This document shows, one piece after another, positions 35,385 through 48,000 of a DNA stretch of 64,000 bases. Under the pieces are notes generated by a model, which worked only from the letters and a program-made list of their open reading frames with translations, did no database searches and was not told the origin of the DNA. Both the position numbers and the translations under genes were made by a program. How positions within the stretch are numbered: the stretch's first letter is position 1; the number at the start of each line of letters is the position of its first letter. The stretch comes from Garcia nutans (lineage: Eukaryota; Streptophyta; Magnoliopsida; Malpighiales; Euphorbiaceae): the NCBI GenBank assembly GCA_947685225.1, contig CANTUV010000033.1:57947001-58011000 (forward strand), read 5' to 3'.

Positions 35385-35392
35385 CTTCAACA

Positions 35393-36499
35393 TGAAGCTT
35401 AATTGAATGATTCAAATGTTGCAAGAGAAGGCAGCAGCTGCAAGAAGAGTAAGGAAGCATGAAGCAGTGGTACTGCTGATACTAGTAACAATTGGCCATA
35501 TAGAATAAAGCTTACACCAGATAGTATATGTTCGGACTGCCTTAAGATTTCACCTTCAAGGGAATGAGGATCACATATTGAAGCTAGTAAGAAAATGGCA
35601 CCCAATTGAAGCATCAATTTATGATGTTGATATAGTGAAACTTGTAAGGCAAATTTTGCAAAGGAGTCTTTACAATTACCTTATGTGGGGCAGGAAAAGG
35701 AAATTTCTGCTGCTTCTAGTAAAACAACAATTGACAACTCTTCTGATGAATTCAAAGAGATGTTGAAAATGTTTCAGCCTTTCAAGCATATTGTCAAGAG
35801 CATGAGCCTCAGTTATGATCAAGAGATTGGTCTACGCGGGTCTAGCAGCATACCTGATTACAAAATAGACTTCTTAGTTTTACATGCACCAACACTAGGG
35901 TTATACAGCTTTAGATTTGGAAAGTAAACCAATAAAACCTTAATATGAGTTAATTAATGGCACTTTGGCCTTTAATATTCATAGTCTTTGGCCTAATTTC
36001 CAAATTATTTCTACCTTTTATTCATAACGTATGTGCAGGCTGATTCGGGAAACTGGGTAACTAGTAGCATAACCATTTGCTATGGAGAAAATTTTTTCCA
36101 ATCTGCCAATATGAAGAAAACTTTCTTGATTAAATAAAGCTAAGCTTAAGTTTAGACCCTTCAAGGTGATGTGCTAGTATATAATTCATGTGGCAATTTT
36201 ATTAATATTAATTTTATCAAAGCACAAAACGTTCATATTAATTTCAAAACATAGTATTACATGAGAAAATATATATATATATATATATTTGTGAAAAACC
36301 CTAGATTTCATATTAATTTCAAATTAGTATTCATGGTTTACAAAAAAAAGAAAAAGAAAAAAAAGAAAATGACATCTTTCATGCATAAGCCATTGGAGCA
36401 ATAAAAAGTTAGGAACAGCTCCCTACCTATGGCTTAAAAACTGCGGATTGTTGCACAATCATGTAGTGGAAATAGAAATATAACGAATTCAAGAAAAGA
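35393..36499. other. Unrecognised sequence, possibly a gene fragment, and Topors promoter
   Basis: From 35685 to 35927 a frame reads KEISAASSKTTIDNSSDEFKEML and continues to a stop. Its composition is protein-like, but I do not recognise it, and upstream the frames are broken. The remainder (35.93-36.5 kb) is AT-rich, with an (AT)n run at 36271-36289 and an A/G-rich run near 36343-36369. Confidence 0.35.
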
Positions 36500-38672
36500 A
36501 TGGACGAAGAAGAAGCTAAAAACAGCGAGAACCAATCTTCCTCTTCACATAATTCTAATCCATGCCCAATCTGTCTCGGTCCTTTCCTTCAAGAATCGTA
36601 TCTTGATGCTTGTTTTCGTACGTTCTCCTTATTTTCTCTCAATTTCATTCTTTTTTCTTTTTCCTTAACAATTAATATCTCTAATTATTGACCCAATTCC
36701 AGAATCCCCCTATTTGGTGTTTTTATGAGAGCTTTCTACATTTCTATTGATAATTTAGGTTTTAGGGTTTAGTTCAAGAATTACATAGAACAGGAATCAA
36801 GTTGAAACCTTTGTAAATGTAATCGTGTATTATGCATCAATATTAAATGTGGGCATCTGAGATATCTTATTATAATTTTGTTTAAGCCTCATTCGAGCTT
36901 GTCTTTTACAAAACTTTATAGATATCTTATATCCTCCCATTCTTGTACTGCAGATAAATTTTGCTATAATTGCATTTCGCATTGGACTAAAGTAGTTGCT
37001 GGCAAGCATTGCCGTGCACCTTCTTTTGTAAAATGTCCTTTGTGCAAGGTTTGCTTTGTTTCACTCATATTGTGCTCTAGCCTTCACATAAACAAGTGCA
37101 GCTTCTTCTTTTTTTTTTTGCTTGATTGATGTTAGTGTGACTAAAACGTTTGTTGTTAATGGAAGTTTTGGTTCCATCATTTTGCAGACTGAAAATTTTT
37201 CAATAATTTATGGGTATGATGGAAGTTCATTCCAACGGCATTATATAAATGAAACTTGTGAGCATAGGTATCTATATCTGTTTTCTTGTTTCCCCTTCAA
37301 GTCTTTTCATGTTAATAAATGCCTGCTATTTTACTTTACTTTTACTGTTTTTATCCAGTTCTTTCTTTTCCAAAGCACACAAATATAGATTACAATGCTA
37401 TTATACTCAACCAGGTTTTGTAATGCTTCTCATTTTACTCTTTGCTTCTTAAAGTTTGATGTTTGCTTTTGGTTGCTATTTCTGAAGCAATTGTTGCTGC
37501 TTATATATGCTCTTCAGTTAATTTTGTGTTCAATCAGGTATCTTGAGCAATATAGTTAATGTATCACAATATTGGAAGTCCCGGAAGTATCTTCAGCCAA
37601 ATCGGTGGCTGCAAAGTTGGTTGAAAAGAGAAATCCAGGCTCTTTTGCAGGTTCATCTCTTCATTTGCTTCTTATTTTCATTTGCTTCTTATAGTTTGCC
37701 CTTTAGTTATTCCATACTTGGCCTTCCCCTGAAATTGCACTCCCTATCATATTATGCATTTGATATATCATTGCACTAGAACAAATAAATGCTATTTACA
37801 GAATAAGAGCATTCCAAATGTGTGAAATACAGTTGCAGTGTGACTGGGAGACTGTCTTGACTGGATGCTGAAACCAAAATAATTACTATTTATCATATAA
37901 AGCGACACTTAACATCAACGAATGGCTTTATCTACTTTACCTTCCTATTCTTTCATGTATTTTTCGATGACTAAAGGAATAGAACAATGTATATAATAGT
38001 AATTCATTTCCAGAAGTCCCTCTCTGTTTTATGAACAAGGAATGTTAATTTAATCTTTTAGCATTTCATTAGCTCTGGTTGAGTATTAAATTATCAATTA
38101 TCAACTTTACTTTCCTATTCTTTACATAACTTGCAGGAAGATGATGTTGACATTATTGTGCATCATATTCTTGGTGTGGTTGATTCATTCATGAAAAAGT
38201 ATGTTCTTTGCTTTCACCGCCATTTATTTACTGATAGGAAAGTTAATGAAGAAAATCAACTATATGAATCTGATAATCAGACTCACTGTTCATTCCGTTC
38301 TTTAAATGTATATTATGGATACTTTGACACAATATAATAATCTATTGCTAATATTTGCTGTAATTTTTTGCTAGGAGCGATCGAAGTCATCAAATAAAAA
38401 TGCCTGAAACAAAACAAGTAGAGTTCAAGACACTAGTTTCTGATGCAGCAAGGCCTTTTTTAGCAGCAAGAACAGACCGATTTGTGAATGAATTGGAGCT
38501 GTTTCTAGCATCCGGTTTCAACATTGAAGCCTTTGATGATGTTTACTTTCAGCAGTTGGGTTGGAATACTCCTAGAGTGACTGGTGAAGTTGCAGATTTA
38601 GAATCTAGTGAACACACACCCGTAATCCCATACTTGTTTATCTTTGACGATGACTCTGATGAAACTGATTGA
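36500..38672 (+). CDS. Topors-like RING-type E3 ubiquitin ligase
   Basis: Seven exons fit in frame: 36500-36617, 36954-37048, 37188-37267, 37389-37414, 37538-37650, 38137-38198 and 38375-38672, giving 263 residues. The C3HC4 RING spans about residues 22-70: CPICLGPFLQESYLDACFHKFCYNC, then CPLC. The Cys-Phe-His is rebuilt across the first intron (TTTC|AT). It is followed by QPNRWLQSWLKREIQAL, DDVDIIVHHILGVVDSF and EFKTLVSDAARPFL…FVNELELFLASGFNIEAFD, the helical region seen in Topors proteins. Animal TOPORS is a ubiquitin and SUMO ligase in the nucleus; the substrates of plant members are not known to me. Exon 4 is a 26-nt microexon. No lesions were seen. Confidence 0.82.
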
Positions 38673-39316
38673 GGCTGCAGAATGGAACCAATGAATTAAA
38701 ACATGGCTGTAATCTCATAATTCTGTATCTTTGTTTACAACTCTGATGAAGTTGTTCGAAAGTTCCATTTTCAATTTAGAACCACACAACTTGCATTCTC
38801 TCTCTATATATGAATTATTAATTAGGAGTGTGAAATTTCAAGATAGATACTAACCATATACTATTTGACAAGTAGAGTCTTATTTGCAACGGGCAGAACT
38901 AAGCAATTGCAATTTTGAAAAAAAAGATTAAAACTTTCACCACTTTTGGGGGTGCAATATAAAACTCCCTGCCGGTTGTGGTTGGTTAAGGACTTTATTT
39001 TCTGATTTTACCCTTACTCGTATGCGCCAAGAGTCCAAGACGTTCAATATCAGTCTTAAGAGCATCAAGGGTATTTTAGTCGTTTTATGTTATTTAATCC
39101 TATCCAGTCACAGTTCTGCAGAAGGTTTAACTGATTAGCGAATGGTCAATTAGAATGGCGGAAATTTCCTTGTTGCCATCGAGAAAACAAAATAAAGGAG
39201 CTGGTTACTGCCAGAATCACCTTAGCTGATTTTGTTATCCAATACCCCTTTTCTTTTTATTTTTTTTATTATGAAGCTGGACAGAGACCACTGTCACACA
39301 CAGAGCAGTAACAAAC
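38673..39316. other. Intergenic region, Topors 3'UTR and AMI1 promoter
   Basis: No coding potential is seen. A T-rich run lies at 39250-39272 shortly before the amidase start. Nothing else stands out. Confidence 0.4.
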
Positions 39317-42300
39317 ATGGCAAGAAGCTCGGATTTTGGAGCTTTCATGGAGAAATTTGTGCTAAAACCAAGCTGTTCATCCGATGAAACTCCGTTAAAT
39401 GGTCTCACCTTCGCTGTTAAAGATATGTCAGTTCTTCAATTCCCTTCCTTTTCTTTCGTTTCCTTTCATTCATTTTATAGTGGTTTCATGGATATTTTCA
39501 ACTACATTACTTGTTTTCACTCTCTTGAGCTTATCTGCCAATTCTGGCTATTGGGTTTTATCTGCAATCTTTAGCTACAATGGATTCAGAAGTAGAAATA
39601 AATTTCAATTCTTTGAATTAAATAAAGAATTTTGGTTCCCTTTTTATTTATTCGTTTTTAATATGCAGCTTCTCGTGTGTTTGAATGTTTATTAATTTAC
39701 CTTCTGTGAATTGAATTTTTGAATTAGATTTGATGTTGATGGATATGTGACTGGGTTTGGCAATCCGGATTGGGCAAGGACCCATTCAGCAGCTACATCA
39801 ACTGCTCCAGCTATTTTGGCTATCTTGAGAGGTGGAGCCGCATGTATAGGTAAAACGGTCATGGATGAAATGGCTTACAGGTGAGAAAGTGAGAATCAGC
39901 TTTTGACTTTATTTCAAGTTATATTCGTATTTGTTTGTGCTAAGCTTCTATATACTCTGCACTTTGGTAATTTTGATCATATGAAGTGATGCCAATCCAC
40001 GGTTAAGTGAGTCTTGAATCAAAATTGCATTTCACAGCCAGTGATAATCACATTGAATCTCTAGAACTATGTGGCATCAGTTTAGTTTGCTTCTCATCAA
40101 AACTAAATAATCATTCTTAATCTGTTTGTTCAAAAGTTTAGACCCTAGAAATTATCATTAATCCTCGTATTCTTCAAGGTTCTCACTCGGTCTTTCATCT
40201 TTAGTCCTCAGAACATTTAGTGATACGTGTGTTTATACAAGTGAATGACTGTATTTTGTGGCAGTATTAATGGGGAAAATAAACACTATGGCACACCTAC
40301 AAATCCTTGTGCTCCAGAACGTGTACCTGGAGGGTCTTCCAGTGGGTCTGCTGTTGCAGTTGGTGCAAGTATTGTGGACTTCTCCTTAGGTGAATATTCC
40401 AGTCTAGGATGATTCTTGCTTAGATTGAGTTATTGCACCTTGATCCAAGTAAAAGATTCTCTTTGCTACAGGAACTGACACTGGAGGGAGTATAAGAGTG
40501 CCAGCCTCATATTGCAGTATTTTGGGTTTTCGACCTTCACATGGTGCAGTTTCTACTGCAGGAGTCATTCCCATGACACAGAGTTTTGATTCTGTGGGTA
40601 TGCAACTAGCAATGATATGGACTTGTTTTGAATAAATTTGCAAGACCAAATAAACCAATTTGTGGTCAAATTTTTGTGTGGTTTTTCTCTATAATAAAAA
40701 TCTTCACGAAAATTATTATTTTGCCCTCTATATATATTAGTTCTACATTAATATTTGAACAGCGTTTGAAACTTCAGAATTATGGAGTGGTACAGGATAG
40801 GACTCCCGTGTATTCTTAAATATATCATTGAGTCTGAAATTTGTATGTTTCTCCTAATTGACAACATCATTTCTGCAATATTGATAACAATCAATGGTCA
40901 AGCTGCAGACTATATTTGATATCACTGATACTGTTTGTCTATTTATTTTATTTTTTTTGGCTCTACTAATAAGAAAAAGTAAACTTATTATCTTCCAGTT
41001 GTGTAAGAGTTTCATATTTTCCAGAGTGCTTGATGATTCATTCTTTTGAAGTCAAGTCTTCATCCAGGATGGTTTGCTAGAAATCCGGTGATTTTGAATT
41101 GAGTTGGATGCATTCTGCTTCAATTGCCTGCTGTAGATCTGATCAGACCAACTCAGATAATCATTGCGGAAGATTGTTTCCATCTTTCAAGCATTCCAAA
41201 TAACCGAGTTAGCGAAGTTCTTGTTAAATCAGTGGAGAAGTTATTTGGGGGTCAGTTTTCTATTGTTTCAAGTTTTAAAGCAGAAAATTAGAAATTACAG
41301 CTGAATTACTTCATATTCGAACACATATGTTTTTTCCTCTGTAATGGACTGACTGAACAATAGCATCAAGACAAATATGGTAATCAATTGGACTCTCTCT
41401 TTAAGCATACAACAGAGATGAAACTTATCTTAGCAGAAATGTTAATCTGCCCTATTTCATTCCTTTTGGTATCTAAATGCATTTCAGAACTGGCATCATT
41501 TCTTACATTTGTTATGCAGGTCATATTGTGAAGTATTTTATCCTTGGGGACTATGTTAAGAACAAAGTTCCAAGTTTGAGGCATTTAATGAGTAAAGAAA
41601 TCAAAGAACAAGACTATAATATTGTATCCTTGGCAGCCCTCTCAAGTGCCATGCGTTTGCTTCAAAGGTGTAAAACATCTACCAAACTGTCTCTGAATTG
41701 ATTGATCCATAAACCTGAATGGTGATCATCATATTCTGTATGTTTGTGCTAGCTGATAGATTGTATATTTTGTATTTACAACCACTGATTCTCAGATTAA
41801 ATTTGATTTGAAGCCTAGGTATGAATTCAATAACAACCATGGTGAATGGGTCACTACTGTCAAACCTGATTTGGGTCCAGGGATATCAGAACGAGTATGG
41901 GAAGCTGTTAGAACAAATGGAGAAAATATCAATGCCTGTTACTTTGTGAAGGCAGAGCTAGTTGCTATCCTCACAACTCTTCTTGAGGTACTCTTTCTTG
42001 CAACTACTCCGCAATTAGGACTCTTTATCAAATAAAAACGCTTTAAGCTTATTTTCAGGTTACATGCTATACTTGTCTGCAGTTGATTAGTCTTCTACAT
42101 CTGCACTTCCCTTGCTTTTCATAAGAGAAAATCTTATATTTTAGGACCTAGTTAATTGAGACACTTAAAAGTTAGGCATACCACCTTTGCAGCGAAGAAA
42201 ACAGTTTTTAGGATTGATTTGCTCTTTTAAACTATATTCATTCAGAATTGCAAATGCAACTTCAGTCTTGCAAATTTTCTTTATTCATTTGTTTTTTAAT

Positions 42301-42708
42301 GTCTCATCTGATAACACAAACACAGGGTTTTGGAATCCTTGCTATCCCTACAGTTCCAGGGCCTCCACCAAAACTGAACACAGATCCAACAACCCTGGAA
42401 ATCTTTCATGCCAAGGCTTTTAGCTTGCTCTCTATTGCTGGAGTATCAGTATTCTGCCAGGTCCTTTCTTCCTCTTTATTGTGAGAAAATTCTGTTTTCC
42501 TTGGATTTATGAAACTTCTGCATCATTCTGTTTACAAGTGGCCATTTCATTGTTGGCAAAACAGGTGAGCATACCGCTAGGCAAGTATGATGATCTACCA
42601 GTAGCCATTTCATTGTTAGCAAAACGTGGTTCAGATGGTTTCCTGCTCAATGTTGTCGAAACTATTTACGATACTCTTCAAGAACAAGTTGCAGTTTCTG
42701 AAAACTAA
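39317..42708 (+). pseudogene. AMI1: AMI1-type amidase (indole-3-acetamide amidohydrolase) with premature stop
   Basis: AMI1 hydrolyses indole-3-acetamide to auxin (IAA) in the cytosol. Nine exons fit: 39317-39426, 39728-39880, 40265-40389, 40472-40597, 41068-41250, 41520-41667, 41819-41987, 42326-42460 and 42565-42708, equal to 430 codons plus stop, close to the usual length of about 425. The amidase-signature triad is present: Lys35 (FAVKDI), cis-Ser112 (GGSSSGS) and nucleophile Ser136 (GTDTGGSIRVP). At 41100-41102, codon 183, an in-frame TGA interrupts PVILN-VGCILLQLP. In relatives the position holds a basic residue, so a CGA-to-TGA transition is the simple explanation. All splice phases are otherwise intact. 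The product would stop after 182 residues, with the triad but without half of the fold. It may be a recent null allele, a pseudogene or a sequence error. Confidence 0.87.
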
Positions 42709-43397
42709 CTTGCTGAATCCTGTGGCCTACATCCTGCCTTAAGAAATGGTCAGCAATGCTATTCAATCAATTCTTTCATTCCCATCTGAAATTTCTTTTC
42801 TGAGTTCAAAATAGTTATTTCAAATACCAGACTCAATCTCGTAGTATACTAAACAATGCAGAATCCATGAAACTTCGAACTGGATTCATAATGCATCAGT
42901 TATGACTAGCTTGGATTTGCAAATTGGATTTCTGTTATATAATGTGTAAGAAATATTACTGCCATGGATTTTATGTAATGAACGTAACTTGAGCTCAAGA
43001 CTACATTAAGCTCTTCCTACAGTAACACACACTATCGGAAGATTTTAGTGTGTATTGTGATTTCAGTCTCAAGCAAATTTCTTTTCTCTTGAGTATTGCA
43101 ACAGAAGAGAGAATCAGTGCCGAGATTATTATTTTAAAACATGTGCACTTACCTTCATAGTGTATCCCGGTGTGCATAATTTAGTTGAATTAATTTTTCA
43201 ACAGAAGAAAATTAATATATATATATATATATATTGAACAAATTTCAGTTTTACATTAATAATAAATTAAATAAGCAAAAAATCCTAATAAATCTTACTA
43301 TTTAAAAATCTTGTATAAATTATTGGATTTGGTTTTTTTTTAATTTTTTTTCTGACAAATAAATCAAAGATTTTATTATGAATCAATGCATCAGACC
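42709..43397. other. AMI1 3' flank
   Basis: AT-rich sequence with an (AT)n run at about 43217-43235. No gene is seen. Confidence 0.4.
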
Positions 43398-43400
43398 TTA

Positions 43401-44295
43401 GGCCATCTCCAACCATCGCACTAAAATAAAGCAGCTTCAACTTTAAAATAAAGCAAACAATATATTATTATCTCCAACCATTTACACTATTTTTATCTTT
43501 AAAAAGTATATTCTCTCTAAAAATAAAATATTCTTTATATCATTTTTATTTATTTATAAAATAATAAATAATCATAAATTTTAATCATTTATATAAATAA
43601 TAATTATTTAATCATTTATATAAATAATAATTATATAAATAATAATAAAAATTTAATTAAGTGTGTGTTGTATTTTTAAGTTGTTTAAAATTTAATTAAG
43701 TGTGTGTTGTATTTTTAAGTTGTTTAAATTTTAATTAAGTGTGTTTAAATTTTAATTAAGTATGTGTTGTATTGTTTAATTTATAATTTATATTTTTATA
43801 ATTTTAATATTATCAAAAAATTATTAAAATTTATTTTAAAATTTTATATTTTTTTATTACTTAAAATAAAAAATTAAATAAATTAATGAAATAAATAAAT
43901 AAATAAAAATTAATATTTATAAATTAATAATAATTAATAAATACATAACAAATTATATTTATTATATTAATTAAAAAATTTATAATATTTAATTAATAAT
44001 AATTAAAAAAATTATTCAACTATTGTATTTTCCTTTCTTCCTTCCTCTGCGTCTTTTTCTTTCTTCATTTTCTTTTCTTTTCTTTGTTCTCTGCGTCTCT
44101 TCCTTTCCTTTTCCATCTTTGTTTTTTCTGCTTTTCATTCTTCGTTTAACATAGCGCAGCTACAGTGCTGCGCTATGTTTGGCGCAGCACTGTAGCATCC
44201 ATTCAATTTGACGCCATAAATGGTAAACGATTGGAGTGAATTTTGAAGAAAAATTGCTCTATAATGGCGTTTTAAAGCTGCTGTTGGAGATGGCC
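43401..44295. mobile_element. PIF/Harbinger-type MITE (non-autonomous)
   Basis: The element is bounded by GGCCATCTCCAACCA at the left and the complementary TGTTGGAGATGGCC at the right. It is flanked by TTA on both sides (43398-43400 and 44296-44298), the usual target duplication of the PIF/Harbinger group. The interior is AT-rich and includes a 39-bp unit repeated about three times (TTAATTAAGTGTGTGTTGTA type, 43650-43770). A GC-rich palindrome lies near the right end (CTACAGTGCTGCG…CGCAGCACTGTAG, 44159-44194). It has no transposase. Confidence 0.8.
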
Positions 44296-44298
44296 TTA

Positions 44299-45033
44299 AC
44301 AATGAAGTAGAAATAACACTCTCCCAAACTCTTGGATTAAATTTTATTTTCTAGAATACATAAAATCTTTATAATATTTATAAAAATAATTATATCATTT
44401 ATTACTAATTCAATGTTTTAGTGCCTATATTTTATTTAAATTTATTATCTTAAATTTGTAAAAAAAATTAAATATCATATAAAAAATAAATTATAAATAT
44501 TACAAGTGGTTATTTATAGTTCTAATGGAATATTTAACTATAAAATCTAGAAATTACTCAAAAAAATTCGGATCTAGTGGTTGAATTAGTTGAGATAGAT
44601 TGGCAATTTATAAAAAAGCAAAAAAAAAAACGATATAATGATCTAATTCATTTTAAAAATCATTGTTCAAAAAAAATTCATTTTTTTTAAAAATTAGGGA
44701 AAATTAAAAAGAAATTGCATATCTCCCTATACACTGGTCAAATATCAATAGGGTCCCACAAATCACACTTTTTAATTTTGACTTGTTACGCGCCACTAGG
44801 AAGGGCGCGCGCGTGGTATTTCCTGCTTGCGCTAGCGGTTTGAGGCAGAACGAAAAAGCGAACGTATGTTAGCTTTTGGAATTCTCCGCCAAAATTGGGC
44901 TGCTGCCTAATCATCTTCTTCTTTTTCTTCAAAATTTTCTCAATTAAGGGATCGATAAATCTTAGAAACAACTAAAAAAGAATCCAACTTTGATTTCTTC
45001 TGGAACCAATTTTGGAGAAAAAGGGGGAAGATA
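44299..45033. other. Mevalonate kinase promoter region
   Basis: AT-rich sequence to about 44790, then a GC-rich patch (GGGCGCGCGCG at 44804-44814) within 230 bases of the start codon, likely the promoter and leader. A TATA element is not obvious. Confidence 0.4.
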
Positions 45034-48000
45034 ATGGAAGTGGAAGTGAAAGCAAAAGCTCCTGGAAAGATTATTCTCTCCGGTGAACATGCAGTGGTGC
45101 ACGGATCCACTGCAGTCGCTTCTTCCATTAATCTCTACACCTATGTCACCCTTTCTTTTCCTGTTTCTGGTAAATTTATGTTTGTTCACTCTTTATTCAC
45201 TTTCTCATTTTTGTTTTCTTGTCTGGATGGTGCTGACATTTTGGTTCTGGTTAGCTAAATTTGGATTCTTCTGAAAAGGGATTTTTGGAATGTTGATTGA
45301 AAGATACCCTTTTGAAATTTTTTGATTATGTGTTTCGTACTTTGCAAAAGACACCCTTTTATTTTCGTGTTTTTTAAACATGCCAAGGTTAACTTTTTTA
45401 ATTTTTTTCCTGGGTTACTACTGTTTAGGGATTGTTTTGAAATGTAATTTTTTTTAATTTATTTTCTGTCTAGAAACTTTTGAGATCAGAACAAGTTGTT
45501 TTCCATTTTCTGCAAGATTACAGGATTGGATTTGTGTTTAATTTTTGGGATCTATATTTGTTGTCAGAGGAGTTTTTTGAGATTTGAATTTTGCTTTGAA
45601 TATGATCAAATGAATAAATAAATGAGATCACTTATTGAGATTTTCTGGTAGTTCCTATTGTTTTCCTTTGTTTGCAACGTTTCTTCTGCACCTGAGATAA
45701 GTTCGATTCGATTGTCAGTGGAAGATAAATTTGCAAAAAGGAAAATCTTCATATTGGGGGGCGTTGGGTCTTCTGAAATTAATTATCTAAAAGAAACCTT
45801 TTATTACTTTTTAATTGGTGAGAATTGGTTAGGATGGAAAGCTCTAATATTGAGCTAACACCATAACTGCTCATTTTTATCCAAAAAATATTAAATTTAT
45901 ATGTTCTAATGGAGTTTCTTTTAGTTTTCTTATATCTGTTTCCAGAACTGTTATGAAAGCAAGAATTTTCGCCCAAAAATTTTTTTCAATTGAATTTTGT
46001 TTCATCAAAGATGCAGAGATCACAGATTGAGATGACTTGGCTATGTGAAATGAAGATCTGTTGATGCGCCGCTTAGGAAAAATCGAATAAGTTAGAGTAG
46101 ATACAGCTAAGAGAGTCAGAGGTAGGCCAAAACTGACTTGGTTAAAGGTAGGAAAAAATGATCTGATGATGTTATATCTATCAGAAGAGATAACCATAAA
46201 TCGTATTGAGTAAAAAAGAAGAATCCATATAGCCGACTTAATTAATTTGGGATTAAAACTTTGTTGAGTTGAGTTGAGTTGAGTAGAAGGTTGCTTTATT
46301 ATTCTGGAACATTAACAATAAATGACAACTTTCTGATGTGCTATTTAGGCTTCCTTTTCCTAATTCAGAAGGGCCTTTAAAGTATAATGAGTCGATGAAT
46401 ATATTTTGTGCATGCAATTGGGATAGGTGAAAATAAAGTAGCAACACCAAAATAAAAAAATTAAATACATGAATTTTGACAGGCAACACTGTTTCATTTG
46501 CTGCATATATAATGTATTTTAGATGCATGGGCTTAAAATTTCAACAGCCCAATGTGATTTTCAATGTAAGGAATGTTTAAACATCATCTAAGACTAAATA
46601 GTACTTGGAGGAACAATAGGTCGTACAAAAGAAATCTGTGCAAGGAAAATCTAGATTTAGAAATGGTAATTATGTCATATTGTAACTATTCTGGCTTGAG
46701 GAATTCTTAATGCCAAATTAAGACTGATATTGCTTAAGACTTATATTGCTTAATGCTTAATGCTTAAGACTGATATTGCTATAGCTTAAGACCCTGTCTT
46801 TTCCTAATTGTGCTGAGATTCCATTTCAGTAGTTATTGTTGGATCCTGGATTATTGTTCCAATGTCTCTAATATGCATCACTTCTCATTCATCACAAATA
46901 AAACTGCAATTGTCACATAACAAACTTGAGTTCTTACCAGTATTTAAGTAATTGCTAAGTATAATCATTTTCCAAACCATTTTTGCTGTTAAAAGATGAT
47001 GACTTGTGATTAACTGATGTGAATTACACTTGGATTTCACTTTTTTATTAAAATGTTTTTGGTGTATAATTATGTATCTTTTCTTATCTACTTAAGAAAG
47101 TAAACTGACAATCGAGGTTCATCATATCTAACATTGTTGGATTTTACATTTAGATTTTTAATGGACCATTCTTTTCCCACAGAGAATGACAATACACTGA
47201 AACTTCAACTCAAGGATATGGCACTAGAATTTTCATGGCCAGTTAGTAGAATCAAAGAAGCATTATCTAACATAGGTGCTTCTTGCTCTTCAACGCCGAC
47301 ATCTTGCTCCCTAGAATCAGCCAAGTCAATTTCAGCTTTGGTTGAAGAACAAAATATTCCAGAGGCAAAAATTACACTTGCTTCTGGAGTTTCAGCCTTT
47401 TTATGGTTATATACTTCTATTCAAGGGTATGTGCATAGTATTGCATTACATTGTTGGCCATTTTGCTCTTACTACTTAATTTTCCTGATTTAGTTCCTTC
47501 TGTATCAGATTCAAACCTGCCTCAGTAGTTGTCACTTCTGATCTTCCACTGGGTTCAGGCCTGGGCTCATCTGCTGCATTTTGTGTTGCACTTTCTGCTG
47601 CGTTTCTTGCTTTCTCAAACTCCGTAAGTGTGGACACGAAGCAACAAGGGTGGTTAATGTTTGGAGAGTCTGAACTGGAATTGTTAAACAAATGGGCTTT
47701 TGAAGGTGAAAAAATAATTCATGGAAAGCCATCAGGAATAGACAACACTGTTAGCACATATGGTACGTATACTTGGTGAGCATATAATGAAATGTTTCAA
47801 TTGATTAGATTGATTAGGTCTTGCTGTTAAGGATTGCTTCAAACAAAATATAATGTTCCCTCTGCTGAAATTCTAAAACATGAGCAGAATTCACCGCTGA
47901 ACAAATTCTAGTTACAATAGTGGAGTATTTTTCATTTTGATGTGGATAGTAATTCTTTTGGATAATTCTTCTATAACAGGCAGCATGATCAAGTTCAGGT

